DNA of 64,000 nt from NCBI RefSeq assembly GCF_029983095.1, contig NZ_CP120467.1, positions 2,650,501-2,714,500 on the forward strand, read 5' to 3'. The stretch comes from Enterococcus montenegrensis. Its GTDB lineage: Bacteria; Bacillota; Bacilli; Lactobacillales; Enterococcaceae. This document shows, one piece after another, positions 38,060-46,675 of the stretch. The translations under genes and the position numbers were made by a program. Below the pieces are notes generated by a model. It searched no databases, was not told the DNA's origin, and worked only from the letters and a program-made list of their open reading frames with translations. The first letter of the stretch is position 1. Every line of letters starts with the position of its first letter.

Positions 38060-39321
38060 TATGAGGCGCTCCTTTCCAAGCAGTAAATGGCTTTTAATTC
38101 TACTGATAACGCCATTTTCTTCACTGCGTCGATCGTTACTGCGTCAACACCTTTAAGAAAGGCTTCCTCAGATGTTTTCGTCTGTGGTAGCCACAAGTCT
38201 AAATACGCATTTTCAATCAAGGCTTGGGGATTATCTAAAGACAATAAAAACTGATTTTTTAACATCGCTTTGGTTTGTGCCAACTCTTCGGTAGAAACTT
38301 CCCCTTTTCTTAAACTCTCCAACTGCTCGTTAATCAAACGCAACACAGCTTCTCTTTTTTCTTGGTCGATACCTGTCTGCACTTTTAACATGCCGCGAAA
38401 AGAATCAAAAGAAGAAGAGGCATAATAGGCCAAACTTTCTTTTTCCCTTACATTCATAAAGAGCTTGGAATGAGGAAAACCGCCAAATAGGCCATTGAAA
38501 ACAAGTAAAGCAAAACGGTCGGCATCGCCGTAATAGGTATCCATTTGATAGGCTAAATTTAATTTAGCCTGTACCACTTGGTCGTATTCCACTTGCTCAT
38601 TAATAATATTGCTGTGATTTTGCGCAAAGAATATTTCTGGTTTCACCCGCTCACCTTTTTCAAAAGGTAATTGCGCCAAAATTTCACTAACCGGTTTGGC
38701 TTCAACGTCGCCAATAACAAAAATATCAATGTGATCTTCTGCCATCATTTTTTGATAGACAGCTACCAATTCTTTGGCCGTTAAACCTTCTGTTGTCGCC
38801 ACAGTACCAAAACTTGGTACCTTTTGATCGGCAGAATTTTGGAAAAACAATTCCTGTAGGCGTAAAGAGGCAAAAGTCTGCTTATCTTCTTTCATGCTCT
38901 TCAAATAGGCGATCAAATTTTCTTTTTCAGTCGTAAAGGTCTTTTCATCAAAGGCCCCGTCTTTTACATTAGGGGCAAATAAAATCTCTTGCAAAAAGGC
39001 GACAGCTTGTGCAAATAAATCTTCTTCACCTACATAGCTTCCATTGACGATGGACATCCCAACGTTGACTTGGTGGATATTGCCTTTTTTAGCAACACTA
39101 ACGCCAAAGCCTGCCCCGTAAAGTTCTGCTAAACGGGTACTTAACTCATTTTGAGTGGGGTAATTCAAACTATTTGTTTCTAATAAACTCGTTAATAACG
39201 TGCGTGCCGCCGCCGTTTTTTCACTGTGGCGGGCCGAAAAACGGATTAAAATCCGCGTTGTCTTATATTTCTTGGTGGGTATTACTTCAAGGTTGATACC
39301 ACGGCCTAATTCAACTGACAT
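38059..39321 (-). CDS. ymfF: M16-family protease-like protein YmfF, non-catalytic partner
   Basis: A 420-residue M16 paralogue. The region where HxxEH should lie reads RHSEKTAAARTLLTSLLE, so zinc ligands are missing and it should serve as the structural partner of YmfH. The start is ATG 39321, seven bases after GAGGAG; the codon at 39339 has none. It is the first gene of the set leading to pgsA. Confidence 0.9.
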   Translation of the reverse strand: MSVELGRGINLEVIPTKKYKTTRILIRFSARHSEKTAAARTLLTSLLETNSLNYPTQNELSTRLAELYGAGFGVSVAKKGNIHQVNVGMSIVNGSYVGEEDLFAQAVAFLQEILFAPNVKDGAFDEKTFTTEKENLIAYLKSMKEDKQTFASLRLQELFFQNSADQKVPSFGTVATTEGLTAKELVAVYQKMMAEDHIDIFVIGDVEAKPVSEILAQLPFEKGERVKPEIFFAQNHSNIINEQVEYDQVVQAKLNLAYQMDTYYGDADRFALLVFNGLFGGFPHSKLFMNVREKESLAYYASSSFDSFRGMLKVQTGIDQEKREAVLRLINEQLESLRKGEVSTEELAQTKAMLKNQFLLSLDNPQALIENAYLDLWLPQTKTSEEAFLKGVDAVTIDAVKKMALSVELKAIYCLERSAS

Positions 39322-39835
39322 ATACATGCTCCTCATCAAATAATTTCAACTTCTCAAAGAAAAGTTGTCGCTACAATAAATTTTATTGCACTTCATATGC
39401 GTTTTATGCAAAAATTTGGGCACTCTTAGCGCTCCTAGTAGAGTTTGAATCTTACCGCCGCTTTATCAGAAAATCTTTGCAAATTGCCTTTAGAAAAGCT
39501 GGTAAAATTACAATTTCTCGTGAAGAATTTCGCGCCCTTTTTGGCTATAAAGAAAAGGCGCGATAAAATTCTTATTTTTAAAGCTAAATCCTGTCGTTAT
39601 GTGTACTCGCCACTCGTTTTCATTTTAAAACAACATCACTTTAATTATAGCATAGCCCTGTAGTTAAGATTGATTTTACGCCTGTTTGCGATTTTGTTTC
39701 ATATTATTTCAAATATTTAAAAATCTTCGTTATACTGTTTTTAGCAATCCGCATTTTAATGCAGATTTTTCATGATAGCTGAAGGTTTTTCACTTTCATT
39801 TTCAATGCGGGAAATAAAAGAAAGGAGCAAAAAAA
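39322..39835. other. Intergenic region between ymfF and mscL
   Basis: About 510 bases between divergent genes, so it holds two promoters. A long imperfect palindrome at 39523-39573 (AAGAATTTCGCGCC and GGCGCGATAAAATTCTT) is the only clear structure. A 72-codon frame at 39445 has no ribosome-binding site and is dismissed. Confidence 0.4.
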
Positions 39836-40285
39836 ATGATTAAAGAATTTAAAGAGTTTTTAATGCGGGGTAGCGTCTTAGACCTAGCCGTTGGGGTTGT
39901 TATCGGGGGTGCTTTTACGAGCATCGTCAATCAAGTGGTGGAAGGTTTGATCACACCTTTAATTGGACTTATCGTGTCATTGTTCACTAAAAAAGGCGAT
40001 TTAGATTCCGCCATGAACGTTTTGGACGTTAAAATTAACGGTGTCAAATTTGAATTTGGCAATGTCGTAAGTGCTATTATCACCTTTATCATCACTGGTT
40101 TTGTACTATTCATCATCGTAAAATTCGCCAACCGCGCGAAAGATTTACGCAAAAAAGAAGAAGTCGAAGAAGAACCAGAAATTACAGCTGAAGACTACTT
40201 AAAAGATATTCGCGATTTGTTGGAAGCACAAAGTGGACCTGCCACAAAAAAAGCACGGGAAGATTTGAATAATTCAGAATACTAA
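39836..40285 (+). CDS. mscL: Large-conductance mechanosensitive channel
   Basis: Pentameric inner-membrane channel released by membrane tension during hypo-osmotic shock. The 149-residue protein opens with IKEFKEFLMRGSVLDLAVGVVIGGAF, the conserved first helix, has a second helix at about 80-103 and a charged cytoplasmic tail. AAAGGAG precedes the ATG. It is one of the few plus-strand housekeeping genes here and is followed by its own terminator. Confidence 0.97.
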   Translation: MIKEFKEFLMRGSVLDLAVGVVIGGAFTSIVNQVVEGLITPLIGLIVSLFTKKGDLDSAMNVLDVKINGVKFEFGNVVSAIITFIITGFVLFIIVKFANRAKDLRKKEEVEEEPEITAEDYLKDIRDLLEAQSGPATKKAREDLNNSEY

Positions 40286-40291
40286 AAAAGA

Positions 40292-40327
40292 CTCTGGGAT
40301 AAACGTCAATTGACTTTTGTCCCAGAG
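40292..40327. terminator. Terminator of mscL
   Basis: CTCTGGGAT pairs with GTCCCAGAG (with a GT pair) and is followed by CCTTTTTGC. Confidence 0.88.
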
Positions 40328-40415
40328 CCTTTTTGCGATACAGATACAGAAATTACTGCACTAAAAGACATGTGCTAACTTGTATTTTCAGCTTCTTTTT
40401 TGCTAATTATATTTT

Positions 40416-41108
40416 TTACGCTAAATACAGCGACTGACTTCCCATTATTTGGTAGGTCTTGATAAAGCGGGCTTTTTCCACCTGCCGATCTTTGTGGCCA
40501 TAAGGATCATTAACATAGACCCAATCTTGGCTAATCCCTGTAATCACGACGGCATGGCATAATGTCACTACGTTAATTGTGCCATGTTGCGTTTGCCACG
40601 TTTTTATTTCACCTTTAGCTGGCAGTCTAAAGTCTGTTGTTGTTTCCACCCAGACAGGTGTCCCCTGCTTAACTAAAGACTCAATTTCAGCAAAATCCAA
40701 ATTACGGCTTGCATGAACAGCAACATCAGATTGCACCACCTGTTGTGCTACTTGGGCCACCGGTTCAACCCCAACGCCCATCGCCTCTAATCCTCCATTG
40801 ATGTTCCCAACAAATCCATCTTGTGGATCGCCATGAAGCGTGTCGTTGACCCAAACGGGAACATAAGTTAATTTTTCTGCTAACTTATTTTTTGTAGTTT
40901 GATAGCCATAATAGTTTAACAGCATCGATAGTGCCGTAATTTCACAGCCATTTCCGAGCTTTTTTTCTTCATTTTGATTTTCCAGGGGCACTTGAATTGT
41001 TACGGTTTGTTGGTTTAAGACCGGCTGCATTTTAGCATAGACTGTTGAAATGCCCAATAAAGATGCACCTAAGACAAGAACACCAAAGAAGATGCGTTTG
41101 ATTTTCAT
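40416..41108 (-). CDS. Secreted C39-like cysteine peptidase domain protein
   Basis: A 230-residue protein with a signal peptide (residues 1-25, ending VYA) and a single C39_2 domain. The likely catalytic Cys is in LGNGCEITALSMLLNYYGY near residue 55 and the His in LCHAVVITGISQDWVYVNDPYG near 185. It is the third gene of an ECF sigma/anti-sigma set, eight bases after the anti-sigma gene, so it is probably part of that stress regulon. AGGTGAG favours the second of two adjacent ATGs. Substrate unknown. Confidence 0.85.
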   Translation of the reverse strand: MKIKRIFFGVLVLGASLLGISTVYAKMQPVLNQQTVTIQVPLENQNEEKKLGNGCEITALSMLLNYYGYQTTKNKLAEKLTYVPVWVNDTLHGDPQDGFVGNINGGLEAMGVGVEPVAQVAQQVVQSDVAVHASRNLDFAEIESLVKQGTPVWVETTTDFRLPAKGEIKTWQTQHGTINVVTLCHAVVITGISQDWVYVNDPYGHKDRQVEKARFIKTYQIMGSQSLYLA

Positions 41109-41119
41109 CATCTCACCTA

Positions 41120-42490
41120 CTATTCATCTAGCAAAACCCACGTAAAGGCAGAATTATTCAAGTCCATACTTCCTGTTCCTGTTAAGTTGAATTGTAAAAA
41201 TTCTGCTTTTTTAGCTGGGTTAATCACGATATAGCCAATGGTTACTTTTTTCATTTCATGGGCAGCTAAATTTCCGATATTGTAATAGCTTTTCCCTTCG
41301 CCATGTTCACTAATAAAAACAGGTTCCCCATCGTGATCAAAAGGTTGTAAATAAGTCGCCTCGTCAAACTGATAACCTGCTTTTACTTTGTTCATTAATT
41401 GTAATTGTGGCGCAAAATACAAGTCCTTCACTTTTTTTGCAGTTTGATTGGTGATGGTGATGGTCATTTCGCGATACTGCGGTTGAATTTTTTGTTTGGC
41501 TAGTAGTTGATCGATCGTCTTGACGCCATCACCACGTTGATAACTACTGCCTTCATAGGTACCTAGATTGCCAGCTTTATCAATTAGACCGGCTTTGGCA
41601 AATTCTTCTACCTGCCCGATATATGCACGTTTGGCGTAATCTGGGAGTTGTTTTTGGGACGCATTTTCTTTTACTTGGATTTTCAAAGCGTCTTTTTTAT
41701 CACCAAAACTTGCTTGAAAGGCTTCATTTTCATGGTAAATTGTTTTTTGATTTTCCTGAAGTGGCGTATAACTTTCTTTTGCTTTGTCCTCATTTTGATT
41801 TAGTGGTGTAACGGGTGTTGCTTTTTGGGCTGTCACCTTTTCCAAGCGCAAACCCGCAATGATTTTTTCTTGCTGCACTTTATTTACAGTATGATCAAAC
41901 ATAATCTGCAAAATGCGGTTTTCTTCTGGTAGCATCAAATAAGAAACCGTATCATAAGAGCTGCCATTTCCCTGTCTTTTCACTGTATATACATCATGTT
42001 GCCCACTGGTTGACTTTACCATGTCTACTGCGTTAGGGACTGTTAGTTTTTGATTTTTTTCCGGTTTAATAAGCGCTAGCGAAAACCCACCATCTCGAGT
42101 TTCTTTTCGCCAATATTTCATATTCTGAGTTTGGGGAATCGCCGTAAGTTCTTTTGGAACATAGGTTGCGTCAACACGATAATACGCTGTGTCCTCTGCT
42201 TCATTTTGTACAAATAGTGTCGTTAAAAAGCCATCTTTTTTGGTCGTGACTTCCCATATTTTATTGGCCGCAAAAGCGCTCGTTGGAATTAGAATTGCTG
42301 CTGCGGCAATTCCCATTAAGATTTTTTTATAGCGTTTGTTTTTATTCGTTGGCCGCTGCTTTTTCTTTATATTACGAATAATTTTTTCTTGCTTGATGTC
42401 ATCAAAGGGCATCCCCGTATCTTGCAATAATTTAGTCAATTGCGCATCGTCTAAATGGGACAAGGGGTTATTCTCGTATTTTTTAGTCAT
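41120..42490 (-). CDS. Probable anti-sigma factor, DUF4179 type
   Basis: A 456-residue bitopic protein. A cytoplasmic N-terminus of about 55 residues (LSHLDDAQLTKLLQDTGM, then Lys/Arg-rich) would hold the sigma factor. One transmembrane segment at about 57-76 (KILMGIAAAAILIPTSAFAA) is followed by a 380-residue extracellular part with DUF4179-like and C-terminal beta domains. It overlaps the sigma gene by eight bases. The pairing with an ECF-like sigma factor supports an anti-sigma role; the signal it senses is unknown. Confidence 0.8.
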   Translation of the reverse strand: MTKKYENNPLSHLDDAQLTKLLQDTGMPFDDIKQEKIIRNIKKKQRPTNKNKRYKKILMGIAAAAILIPTSAFAANKIWEVTTKKDGFLTTLFVQNEAEDTAYYRVDATYVPKELTAIPQTQNMKYWRKETRDGGFSLALIKPEKNQKLTVPNAVDMVKSTSGQHDVYTVKRQGNGSSYDTVSYLMLPEENRILQIMFDHTVNKVQQEKIIAGLRLEKVTAQKATPVTPLNQNEDKAKESYTPLQENQKTIYHENEAFQASFGDKKDALKIQVKENASQKQLPDYAKRAYIGQVEEFAKAGLIDKAGNLGTYEGSSYQRGDGVKTIDQLLAKQKIQPQYREMTITITNQTAKKVKDLYFAPQLQLMNKVKAGYQFDEATYLQPFDHDGEPVFISEHGEGKSYYNIGNLAAHEMKKVTIGYIVINPAKKAEFLQFNLTGTGSMDLNNSAFTWVLLDE

Positions 42491-43037
42491 TTATTGCACC
42501 TTCTTTAAGTAATTTGTCCATTACAATTTGAATTTTCTTTTTCCCGCGATATAAACGCCGATTTACCTCATCAACACTCAACTGTAACCTTTCACTGATA
42601 AATGCCGGCTTCCATTCTAAAAAGAAACGTTGAAAGCAAATGGTTCGGGTCGGTTCGCTTAATGTTTCAATCGCTTGAAAAAAAGCCCGCCAAATAGCAT
42701 CGTCTGCCTGCTCTTTTTCAGGGATTGTCTCAAGTAAAAAAGCATCATCGGTCTCCACTATTTTTTGTTGTGCTTTCAATCGATTCAAGGCCATGCTTTT
42801 TGTCATTAATGCTAAATAATTTTTCAGCGAACCTTTCTTTTCATCATATTTTTCTGGCTGATTCCAAAAACGTAAAAAGACGTCACTCACTAATTCTTCT
42901 AAATCTTCTGCTGAACCTTGTTTGCCGATAATCGACCAACCCACCGCCCATAATAATTTCGAATATTCTTTGATCAGTCGATTAAAGGCCACTTCGTCAC
43001 GAAGTGTAATAGCTGCAGCTATTTCTTTATCCTTCAA
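42483..43037 (-). CDS. ECF-type RNA polymerase sigma factor
   Basis: A 184-residue group-4 sigma factor: region 2 with AEDLEELVSDVFLRFWNQPEKYDEKKGSL (residues 43-72) and region 4 HTH (LEWKPAFISERLQLSVDEVNRRLYRGKKKI, residues 140-170). The start codon is TTG 43037 behind GGAGGAG. It heads a three-gene set with its anti-sigma factor and a secreted C39-like protein. No autoregulated promoter was identified with confidence upstream. Confidence 0.88.
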   Translation of the reverse strand: MKDKEIAAAITLRDEVAFNRLIKEYSKLLWAVGWSIIGKQGSAEDLEELVSDVFLRFWNQPEKYDEKKGSLKNYLALMTKSMALNRLKAQQKIVETDDAFLLETIPEKEQADDAIWRAFFQAIETLSEPTRTICFQRFFLEWKPAFISERLQLSVDEVNRRLYRGKKKIQIVMDKLLKEGAIND

Positions 43038-43226
43038 GTTATCTCCTCCACTTCACACATATATACAGCAAAAAATGTAAAAATCCTCCCTTAAAATTAA
43101 TTTTCTAAAAAAAGATAAAAGAATTCACTTTTCTAATGCCTTTTTTTGGCTTCTTTTACTTAAGGCTGCTCTTTTTACATTCTTGATTTGTACGATATAT
43201 TTCTAGTCCTGATAGTACAAAAAAAG

Positions 43227-43260
43227 CTCTTACACCAACTTATAATAGTTGGTGTAAGAG
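43227..43260 (-). terminator. Terminator of the GNAT gene
   Basis: CTCTTACACCAACT and AGTTGGTGTAAGAG form a perfect 14-bp stem around a six-base loop, followed on the minus strand by CTTTTTTTG. Confidence 0.93.
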
Positions 43261-43265
43261 ACTCT

Positions 43266-43706
43266 TTAAAGTGCTTCTTGCTGCATATCGATATGGGGAA
43301 TATCGTCTTCTAAATAGATTTCAGAAATGGCTTTAAAACCAAAGCTGGCATAAAAATCTTGCAGGTAAGCTTGAGCGCCAATGACAATTTTTTTACCTGG
43401 AAATCTTTCTTTGATAACAGCAAGCGTCTTGGCAACAACTTTCTTTCCTAAGCCTGTGCCACGGAAATTTTTGTTCACGAGCACCCGGCCAAAATGCACC
43501 GCTTTTGCTTCTTCATAAATTCGGGTATACGCCGCAATTTGTCCATCTTCTGTGACAAAGTACGTGTGTAGTGCCACTTCATCGGTTTCATCAATTTCTT
43601 GATAGGGACAATTCTGCTCTACGACAAAAACTGCGACCCGCTCTTTTGCCACTTGATAAAACTCTTTGGTCGTTAATTCAGCAAAACTCTTTACAATATA
43701 TTCCAT
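43266..43706 (-). CDS. GNAT-family N-acetyltransferase, ElaA-like
   Basis: A 146-residue acetyltransferase with the acetyl-CoA site GRVLVNKNFRGTGLGKKVV (R-G-x-G-x-G/A pattern) near residue 75 and the early ElaA-like VAVFVVEQNCPYQEIDETD. GGAGG precedes the ATG. It stands alone between the sigma set and veg. Substrate unknown. Confidence 0.9.
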   Translation of the reverse strand: MEYIVKSFAELTTKEFYQVAKERVAVFVVEQNCPYQEIDETDEVALHTYFVTEDGQIAAYTRIYEEAKAVHFGRVLVNKNFRGTGLGKKVVAKTLAVIKERFPGKKIVIGAQAYLQDFYASFGFKAISEIYLEDDIPHIDMQQEAL

Positions 43707-43766
43707 TTCTACCTCCTCAGGTTGAACGATAAATATGTGGTAAATTCTAGCTAAATATTAAAAAAA

Positions 43767-43792
43767 TACGAAAGCCCAGCTGAGCCTTCGTA
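43767..43792 (-). terminator. Terminator of veg
   Basis: TACGAAAGCCCAGC and its near complement GAGCCTTCGTA form a stem followed by ATTTTTTTAA on the minus strand, five bases after the veg stop. Confidence 0.88.
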
Positions 43793-43797
43793 ATTTT

Positions 43798-44043
43798 TTA
43801 TATTGCATCACCTAAAAATTCGATTTCGACAGTGCGAGTTAAAACATCGGAATAACTGTAGGAAACTCGTTCGAAAGAATTTTCTTCTGGATCTAAATCG
43901 ACTACGAAGACAGAAGGGTATGTTTCTGTAAGAATCCCTTTGCGTTCGGTTTGACGTTTACGACCAGTTTGAGCCACCAGCATAATTTCACTGCCAATGC
44001 GACATTCTAAATCTTTTTTGATAGAAGCTAAAGTTGTTGGCAT
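43798..44043 (-). CDS. veg: Veg protein
   Basis: An 81-residue small beta-barrel protein matching Veg of Bacillus (ASIKKDLECRIGSEIMLVAQ, TYPSVFVVDLD, ENSFERVSYSYSDVLTRTVE). Veg stimulates biofilm matrix expression in B. subtilis by acting against the repressor SinR; its role in cocci is undefined. The start is ATG 44043 (GAGGTG upstream); an extended frame to 44100 has no site and is not conserved. Confidence 0.94.
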   Translation of the reverse strand: MPTTLASIKKDLECRIGSEIMLVAQTGRKRQTERKGILTETYPSVFVVDLDPEENSFERVSYSYSDVLTRTVEIEFLGDAI

Positions 44044-44175
44044 CGCGTTCACCTCGCTTGCCATCTTATCACATTTTTCTGAAAATTTCAAGTTTATCAT
44101 AATTTTTTTGTCGTTTCAATACTGAATTTCACGTTATTTTTTTCCTTTTTAAAAGGTTCTATTTTCAAAAAAATT

Positions 44176-44751
44176 TCAAGAGCTCATTTTCATTTCCTTG
44201 CGGATTTTCCGGCGCGCCCGTTCTAAGGCACACCCAATTTTTTGCTGACTCATGGCACGTTGATAGGCATAATATTCCACCTGTTCTCCTTTTAAGTAAG
44301 CCTGCAATACATCCGCTTCCAACCTTGATAATAAGCAAAAAGCCACCCGCAGCTTCTCTTCTAATAATAGTTGTTCTTCGGCGAAAACGACACTTTGATT
44401 ATGGGCCACTAAAAAGTCTGCCCCTTCCTTTGCTATCTTTTCTTCTAAAGAGATGGCTTCTACCATTCCCTTTCTTTTATAGGCACCTTGTTTTCGCAAC
44501 TCGCTTTTTATTTTATTTTCAAAGTTGTTTCTAAAAAAGGTACCAAAAGAAACACCACGACACGTTTCATAACAAGATAAAGAATAAAAAAAACTGATAC
44601 GCCCTTCTTGTAACCAATCATCGTAATCAAAATCTCGCAAATAATAGCGTCCCATCACTTTATAAATAACCGGTCGATAATCAAAAAAGAGCTTTTCAAA
44701 AACTTCCATGTGTCTCAAAACTACTTGGGGGTTAAAATCTGTTCTCATCAT
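44176..44751 (-). CDS. Sigma-70 family factor in the sigH position
   Basis: A 191-residue protein with region 2 features (FDYRPVIYKVMGRYYLRDFDYDDWLQEGRISFFYSL) and a C-terminal HTH-like part (LEADVLQAYLKGEQ, then AMSQQKIGCALERARRKIRKEM). It lies after yacP, where Bacillus has sigH, and resembles the divergent SigH/ComX-like factors of lactobacillales linked to competence. The start is ATG 44751, nine bases after GGGAGGA; the TTG at 44769 is too far upstream. Activity is unproven. Confidence 0.85.
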   Translation of the reverse strand: MMRTDFNPQVVLRHMEVFEKLFFDYRPVIYKVMGRYYLRDFDYDDWLQEGRISFFYSLSCYETCRGVSFGTFFRNNFENKIKSELRKQGAYKRKGMVEAISLEEKIAKEGADFLVAHNQSVVFAEEQLLLEEKLRVAFCLLSRLEADVLQAYLKGEQVEYYAYQRAMSQQKIGCALERARRKIRKEMKMSS

Positions 44752-44802
44752 TTTAATGCCTCCTCCCAAATTCTCTTGCTTTTTGACTGTACCACGAAAA
44801 AA

Positions 44803-44829
44803 AGCCCGACCAGTTTCATCCGGCGGGCT
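44803..44829 (-). terminator. Terminator after yacP
   Basis: AGCCCG and CGGGCT pair with a partly paired extension (ACC and CGG region), followed on the minus strand by TTTTTTTCG. It ends the cysE-to-yacP transcript. Confidence 0.88.
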
Positions 44830-44849
44830 AATCTAGGGTTGGGGAATTT

Positions 44850-45377
44850 TTAATTCTTTTTGCTTAATTCTTGTAACTTTTGTTGCAACTCGGAAAGTTG
44901 CAGATCATTCCAAGGCGAATTGCGGCGAAAATTACTAAATTTCAAATCTTCTTGGTGTTCTGAAATCAATTTGTTGGTTTTGTGGACTGCTTTGTACAAC
45001 TCACGAGCAGAAGTCCGTAACGCACCTTGGGAGAATACCACCCACTGCTCAGCCAAATCACTCGTAGCTACTGTGACTTGGGTTAAGGCATTATTTAACT
45101 CGCCGGCAACCCGCTCAATATAACTATCGGCTGTTTCCCCTTCTTCAGTGAAAATTACTTGCAGTTGATATTTCGTATAGCGTTGGGTAATACCGGGTAC
45201 AAATTGGGCATCAAAAACGACAATGATTTCTAAGCCCTCATATTTGGCATAATTTGACAACAAATTCAGCAGTGTTTCTCTTGCGTCTTCTAATTTCTCG
45301 GCTTTTTTTAGTGAAACCAATTCTGGCCAAGCACCAATCATGTTATAGCCATCGACAATTAATAGTTGTTTTTTCAC
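44850..45377 (-). CDS. yacP: YacP/Rae1 NYN-domain endoribonuclease
   Basis: A 175-residue NYN/PIN-like nuclease opening with LLIVDGYNMIGAWPEL (catalytic Asp) and containing VVFDAQFVPGITQRYTKYQLQVIFTEEGETADSYIE with further acidic residues. In B. subtilis Rae1 cleaves mRNA in the ribosomal A site. The start is taken as GTG 45377, seven bases after AGGTG; the upstream GTG at 45386 is the alternative. It follows rlmB immediately. Confidence 0.93.
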   Translation of the reverse strand: MKKQLLIVDGYNMIGAWPELVSLKKAEKLEDARETLLNLLSNYAKYEGLEIIVVFDAQFVPGITQRYTKYQLQVIFTEEGETADSYIERVAGELNNALTQVTVATSDLAEQWVVFSQGALRTSARELYKAVHKTNKLISEHQEDLKFSNFRRNSPWNDLQLSELQQKLQELSKKN

Positions 45378-45378
45378 C

Positions 45379-46287
45379 CTATTCACCTGCCCGTTGGCTG
45401 AAGGCTTGATACATCAAAAGGCCACTGGCTACGCTGGCATTTAAACTTTGAACGTGTCCGACCATAGGAATGGTCAGCAGTTCATCCACTGATTTCATCA
45501 AACCGGCACTCATCCCTTTGCCTTCATTGCCGATGATCAAACCAATTTTCCCTTTGGCATTCCACTTGCGATAATCTGTGCCTTCCATGGCGGTACCAAA
45601 AATCCAAAAGCCAGCATCTTTTAACTGCTGAACAGCTTGACTTAAATTGGTCACGCGGGCAATTGGCATATGTTCTACTGCTCCTGTTGATGTCTTCACC
45701 ACAATCGGCGTAATTCCCACGGCGCGATGTTTAGGAATAATGACTCCATCAACGCCGGCAGCGTCGGCAGTACGTAAAATCGAACCAAAATTATGAGGAT
45801 CTTCTAGATTATCCAAAATCAGATAAAAAGGATTTTCTTTCGTTGTTGTTTCCAGCAACTCAGCTAAGGAGAGATATTCATAAGGTGTAATCGCCAACAC
45901 CATTCCTTGGTGAACCCCGCTGTCACTCATGGTATCTAATTTATTTTTAGGCACCCATTTAACCGGGACTGCTTGTTCGGTGGCCAAAGTTTTTAAGCCT
46001 TCGATTTTATCCCCACGAGCATCTTCTGCTAAAAATAATTTGTTACCGCGGCCAGCTTTTAAAGCTTCCACTACCGCATGATGACCAAAGACAAAATTTT
46101 CATTAACCTCGGTTTCTTGACTGTTGTTTGCATCGCTGAGTTTTTTATCTGCTTTAAAATTAGCTGACTTTTTGTGACGGAAATTTCCTTTGTCGTCAAA
46201 GTTTTTTCCACGTCTATTTTTATCTTTTGTGCCATAACTTGCGCGGCTTTGATTTCTTTGCAGCTTGTCATCTCGCTTATTTGCCAT
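45379..46287 (-). CDS. rlmB: 23S rRNA 2'-O-methyltransferase RlmB-like (TrmH/SpoU family)
   Basis: A 302-residue protein. Residues 1-70 are a Lys/Asp/Asn-rich disordered extension. A substrate-binding L30e-like domain follows (NFVFGHHAVVEALKAG), then the SPOUT knot domain with ILDNLEDPHNFGSILRTADAAG, IGLIIGNEGKGMS and IPMVGHVQSLNASVASGLL. The start is ATG 46287 (AGGTG upstream). It overlaps mrnC by 11 bases. Expected target G2251 of 23S rRNA by analogy with the family. Confidence 0.94.
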   Translation of the reverse strand: MANKRDDKLQRNQSRASYGTKDKNRRGKNFDDKGNFRHKKSANFKADKKLSDANNSQETEVNENFVFGHHAVVEALKAGRGNKLFLAEDARGDKIEGLKTLATEQAVPVKWVPKNKLDTMSDSGVHQGMVLAITPYEYLSLAELLETTTKENPFYLILDNLEDPHNFGSILRTADAAGVDGVIIPKHRAVGITPIVVKTSTGAVEHMPIARVTNLSQAVQQLKDAGFWIFGTAMEGTDYRKWNAKGKIGLIIGNEGKGMSAGLMKSVDELLTIPMVGHVQSLNASVASGLLMYQAFSQRAGE

Positions 46288-46675
46288 TTGTTTCACCTAC
46301 TTTCTTGATACACCAGTCTATCAGCTCTTCTAAGCGTTCTTTTTTATTTAGCAAATGAAGATAACCCATCAACGCTTCAAAGCCCGTCGCGATGCGATAC
46401 GTGGTAACATCGGCGTTTTTGGCACTGGTATGACTTTTACTATTGCGACCACGGCGATAGAACAATTCTTCCTCTTCTGTTAAAATTTTGGCAGCTAACA
46501 TTTCGTTCATTAAAAAAGCTTGCGCCTTGGCTGAAACGTAGTGGGTTGCTTGTTTGTGTAATTGATTAGGACGACTTTGACCTGTAGACACTAAATAATC
46601 ACGAATATAAACTTCGTAAATCGCATCTCCCACATAAGCTAGTGCCAAACCATTTAATTGTGTGTAATCTCTCAT
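46277..46675 (-). CDS. mrnC: Mini-ribonuclease III
   Basis: A 132-residue RNase III-like protein without the double-stranded RNA-binding domain. The signature is [18 protein letters not shown] near residue 10 and [36 protein letters not shown] in the middle. It processes 23S rRNA termini. The ATG at 46675 overlaps the cysS stop (ATGA). Confidence 0.96.
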   Translation of the reverse strand: MRDYTQLNGLALAYVGDAIYEVYIRDYLVSTGQSRPNQLHKQATHYVSAKAQAFLMNEMLAAKILTEEEELFYRRGRNSKSHTSAKNADVTTYRIATGFEALMGYLHLLNKKERLEELIDWCIKKVGETNGK

